Shown here: positions 6,030-7,639 of the stretch, piece by piece
How positions within the stretch are numbered: position 1 is the first letter of the stretch
Layout of the letters: the number at the start of each line of letters is the position of its first letter
NCBI GenBank assembly: GCA_021772735.1
Contig: JAJFLK010000534.1
Coordinates: 1-7,639 of the forward strand
DNA: 7,639 bases
Reading direction: 5' to 3'
Source of the DNA: Candidatus Sumerlaeota bacterium
GTDB taxonomy: Bacteria; Sumerlaeota; Sumerlaeia; MVZB01; JAJFLK01
Notes under the pieces: model-generated
What the model was told of the DNA's origin: nothing
The model's input: the letters and a program-made list of their open reading frames with translations, nothing else
Database searches by the model: none
Program-made: the position numbers and the translations under genes

Positions 6030-6578
6030 ATGGAATCAACTCGCACCGTGGGCGCGATGGACCTCACCGCCGATCTGGCCAAGATCGAAGACCAATGGGC
6101 CTCACTGTTCACCATGCTCGAGGATTGCGCCGCGCGTGATGTAATCGGCAATTGCAAGGAATCGATCTCGGAATGGAACCTCGGCCAACAGCTCGGGCAC
6201 ATCGCAAAAGTGATGGTCGGCGTCGCCATTTTCATCGAGCAATCGCTCGCCGATCCCGAGAAAGACGCGGGGCTCGAACCCAACGAACTGGGCAAGATGC
6301 TCCTCGGAGCGGGCGAGATCCCGCGCGGCCGAGGCGTCGCGCCTGATTTCACGCGCGCCGAAAGCACAATTACTGCCGAGGAGATTCGCAAGTTCCTGGA
6401 CGCCGCCCGCGTTAAATGGGACGCCCTGGCCGAACGCACCGACGAACTGGCTTCGGTCACAAGCACGACCCCGCACCATCACCTCGGCCCCATGCGCCCG
6501 TCCCAATGGACTCACTTCATCGCCGTCCACACGGCGCATCACTTGAAAATTATTGATGATATTATGGTGGAGGGTTGA
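6030..6578 (+). CDS. DUF1569/DinB-superfamily protein
   Basis: Soluble four-helix-bundle protein of 182 residues, the usual length for DinB-type folds. ATG 6030 has a GGAAGGGGA ribosome site about four bases upstream and is preferred over the internal ATG at 6057. Diagnostic segments are EWNLGQQLGHIAK (48-60), containing H57, and the C-terminal PSQWTHFIAVHTAHHLKIID (157-176), containing H167, H170 and H171. In this superfamily one histidine from the second helix and two from the last bind a metal, often for thiol-dependent (bacillithiol/mycothiol/glutathione-like) reactions. An extra HHH at 149-151 is seen. No signal peptide or membrane segment is evident. It follows the ATPase gene by 79 bases on the same strand without an obvious terminator, so co-transcription is possible, but no functional link is evident. 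The catalytic role is unknown. Confidence 0.82.
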   Translation: MESTRTVGAMDLTADLAKIEDQWASLFTMLEDCAARDVIGNCKESISEWNLGQQLGHIAKVMVGVAIFIEQSLADPEKDAGLEPNELGKMLLGAGEIPRGRGVAPDFTRAESTITAEEIRKFLDAARVKWDALAERTDELASVTSTTPHHHLGPMRPSQWTHFIAVHTAHHLKIIDDIMVEG

Positions 6579-6579
6579 A

Positions 6580-6612
6580 TAGCCGCGTCGCTAGACGCGA
6601 CAATCCCGGCTA
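6580..6612. repeat. Nested hairpin between convergent gene ends
   Basis: Outer arms TAGCC (6580-6584) and GGCTA (6608-6612) enclose a perfect inner stem, CGCGTC (6584-6589) with GACGCG (6594-6599), around a GCTA loop. The outer and inner stems share C6584, so they can pair fully only as alternatives or with one pair lost. It begins just after the DUF1569 stop and includes the stop codon of the dehydrogenase remnant. There is no T-run on either side, so it may be a weak two-way transcription barrier at most. Confidence 0.4.
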
Positions 6613-6867
6613 AAGAATCGTCCCGCCATCAACCCGGATCACCTCGCCGTTGACGTATGCGCCGGCGCGTGAGGCCAGGTAGAGCGCCGCGCCGGCCATG
6701 TCTGCATCCTCGCCGACCCGGCCCAGCGGACAGCGCGCGACCAATTCCTCGCCGTGCTCGCTCATGATGTGCGCGGTCATCTTGGACGGAAAAAACCCCG
6801 GCGCGATCGCGTTGACCGCGATGCCATCGGGGCCGAGCCGTTTGATGATTTCGATCAGAGAATAGAA
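6610..6867 (-). pseudogene. C-terminal remnant of a short-chain dehydrogenase/reductase
   Basis: Read on the minus strand from about 6840 to TAG at 6610, the frame gives RLGPDGIAVNAIAPGFFPSK, then CPLGRVGEDADMAGAALYLASRA and YVNGEVIRVDGGTIL. These are the substrate-loop and C-terminal signatures of classical SDR enzymes (gluconate 5-dehydrogenase or 3-oxoacyl reductase type). About 77-85 codons remain of a normal 250 or so. The Rossmann TGxxxGxG motif, the catalytic Ser and the YxxxK are absent, and no start codon with a ribosome site opens the piece. Homology fades at about 6841-6870, an AT-rich stretch next to the terminator of the permease gene, which marks a deletion or rearrangement junction. 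The retained frame has no stop or frameshift, so the loss may be recent, or the join could be an assembly artefact. It shares reading frame with the permease upstream of it, separated by that gene's TAG. Confidence 0.8.
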
Positions 6868-6893
6868 TAAGCCGCGCGGAGCTATACCCGCGC
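6857..6893 (-). terminator. Probable terminator of the metal permease gene
   Basis: On the minus strand, four bases after the permease TAG, GCGCGG (from 6893) and CCGCGC (to 6874) form a 6-bp GC stem around an 8-base loop. It is followed by GGCTTATTCTATTCTC, which is T-rich but interrupted. Position and orientation fit termination of the permease transcript and would also keep the dehydrogenase remnant untranscribed from that side. Confidence 0.45.
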
Positions 6894-6897
6894 AAGA

Positions 6898-7639
6898 CTA
6901 TGCCCGAGCGCCTTTCCACGCCAGCGCGAAAAAGAACACCATCGCCTCGACCAGTATGATCGCCGCGCCGCCGGGCAGATCCGCAGCCCACGCGACCGCG
7001 AGACCACCGACGGCTCCGAGAACGCCGAGCGCCGCCGAGACCCAGGTCATCGCAAAGAACGTCCTCGTCACCTGCCGGGCCGTCGCCGCCGGAATGACCA
7101 GCAACGCGGCGATGAGCACAATGCCGACCAGCTTGACCGCCAGCACGATCGTCACCGCCAGCGCGCCGACCAATGCGTAGTCGTCCGCCCGGACCGGCAC
7201 GCGATCCGCCGTGGCAAGCTCGCGGTCGAACGTCGCATACGCCCACCGACCCCACATGCGCCGCGTCGCGAGAGTCGCCGCGACAACCACCCCTGCCGCA
7301 ATCAAGTCCGCACGCGATACGGCCAGGATCGATCCGAACAAATACGCGTAGGCATCGGCCGTAAGCTCGCGCCGCATCGAGAGAAAGACGATCCCCAGCG
7401 CCATCGAGACGGCGAAGAAGATGCCGATGGCGGTATCGTGCCGCAGGCGGCCGTGGCCCTGCACCCAGACGATGCCCATCGCGACGGCGAGCGTAAACGG
7501 GATCGCAACCCACAGAGGCTCGGCGCCGAGCAGCAACCCGAGCGCCACGCCGCCGAACGTCGCGTGCGCGAGCCCACTGCCGAGGAAACTCATCCCGCGT
7601 TGCACGACGAACGCGCCGTAATAACTCGCCAGAAAGCCA
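6898..7639 (-). CDS. Metal ABC transporter permease, ZnuB/MntB/TroC family (5' end outside window)
   Basis: Inner-membrane permease of an ABC-3 family importer for zinc, manganese or iron. It runs from the right edge to TAG at 6898. The GTG at 7605 is not the real start: the frame continues to the edge as GFLASYYGAFVVQRGMSF, matching the family's GLLGVFVVLRRMAFLGD segment. Only about the first 20-30 residues plus the initiation region should be missing. Visible family marks are MSFLGSGLAHATFGGVALG, DTAIGIFFAVSMALGI, AYLFGSIL, LVGIVLIAALLVIPAATARQ and a final LPGGAAIILVEAMVFFFALAW helix. Several hydrophobic stretches of about 20 residues fit six or more further membrane helices. The partner ATPase and binding-protein genes would be expected just outside, upstream on the minus strand. 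The metal cannot be told from this portion. A GC hairpin follows the stop directly. Confidence 0.9.
   Translation of the reverse strand, partial: GFLASYYGAFVVQRGMSFLGSGLAHATFGGVALGLLLGAEPLWVAIPFTLAVAMGIVWVQGHGRLRHDTAIGIFFAVSMALGIVFLSMRRELTADAYAYLFGSILAVSRADLIAAGVVVAATLATRRMWGRWAYATFDRELATADRVPVRADDYALVGALAVTIVLAVKLVGIVLIAALLVIPAATARQVTRTFFAMTWVSAALGVLGAVGGLAVAWAADLPGGAAIILVEAMVFFFALAWKGARA

Noticed and set aside
6629..7513. Long minus-strand open frame overlapping the permease (294 codons).
   Set aside because: It is Arg/Gly-rich and has no family features; the overlapping frame has a clear ABC-3 permease sequence and continues to the window edge.

Overview
The window is GC-rich bacterial DNA with five substantial genes, a sixth entering from each edge only in part, one gene remnant and one unusually informative intergenic region. 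No phylum can be read off with certainty. A lidless Hsp70 relative, a sigma-54 activator, a DUF1569/DinB-type protein and a fused NAD-biosynthesis gene together suggest an environmental lineage such as Planctomycetota or a neighbouring phylum. That is inference from gene style, not from a marker gene. There are no rRNAs, tRNAs, insertion sequences or CRISPR arrays.

Layout. (1) Bases 1-970, plus strand: the C-terminal part of an Hsp70/DnaK-like chaperone that stops after the beta substrate-binding domain. (2) 1049-2704, minus strand, convergent with it: a GAF-AAA+-Fis sigma-54 transcription activator. (3) 2705-3184: a 480-base gene-free region. On the plus strand it carries a near-consensus sigma-54 promoter (2928-2942), a hairpin starting a few bases after the predicted start site, a second strong hairpin, and an 11-bp terminator stem with a short T-run. 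I read this as an undescribed sigma-54-dependent small RNA of about 190 nt, transcribed divergently from the activator gene. (4) 3185-4570, minus: a single polypeptide joining a NadD/NMNAT-type nucleotidyltransferase to an NAD kinase. Its leader holds three CCCGGG palindromes exactly 14 bases apart. (5) 4847-5950, plus: a UgpC/MalK/MsmX-type sugar-importer ATPase with a recognisable promoter but no permease genes beside it. (6) 6030-6578, plus: a DUF1569/DinB-fold protein. (7) 6610-about 6867, minus: the C-terminal third of a short-chain dehydrogenase, with its Rossmann fold and catalytic residues gone. (8) 6898-7639, minus: a ZnuB/MntB-type metal ABC permease running off the right edge, with a probable terminator just after its stop.

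How the parts relate. The activator and the putative small RNA form a plausible local circuit: a GAF domain senses a signal, the AAA+ ring contacts sigma-54 through GAFTGA, and the nearest candidate promoter is the divergent one 225 bases away. An IHF-like site lies between the promoter and a possible palindromic operator. The other genes look like separate single-gene units (NAD(P) supply, sugar import, metal import) and do not form one operon.
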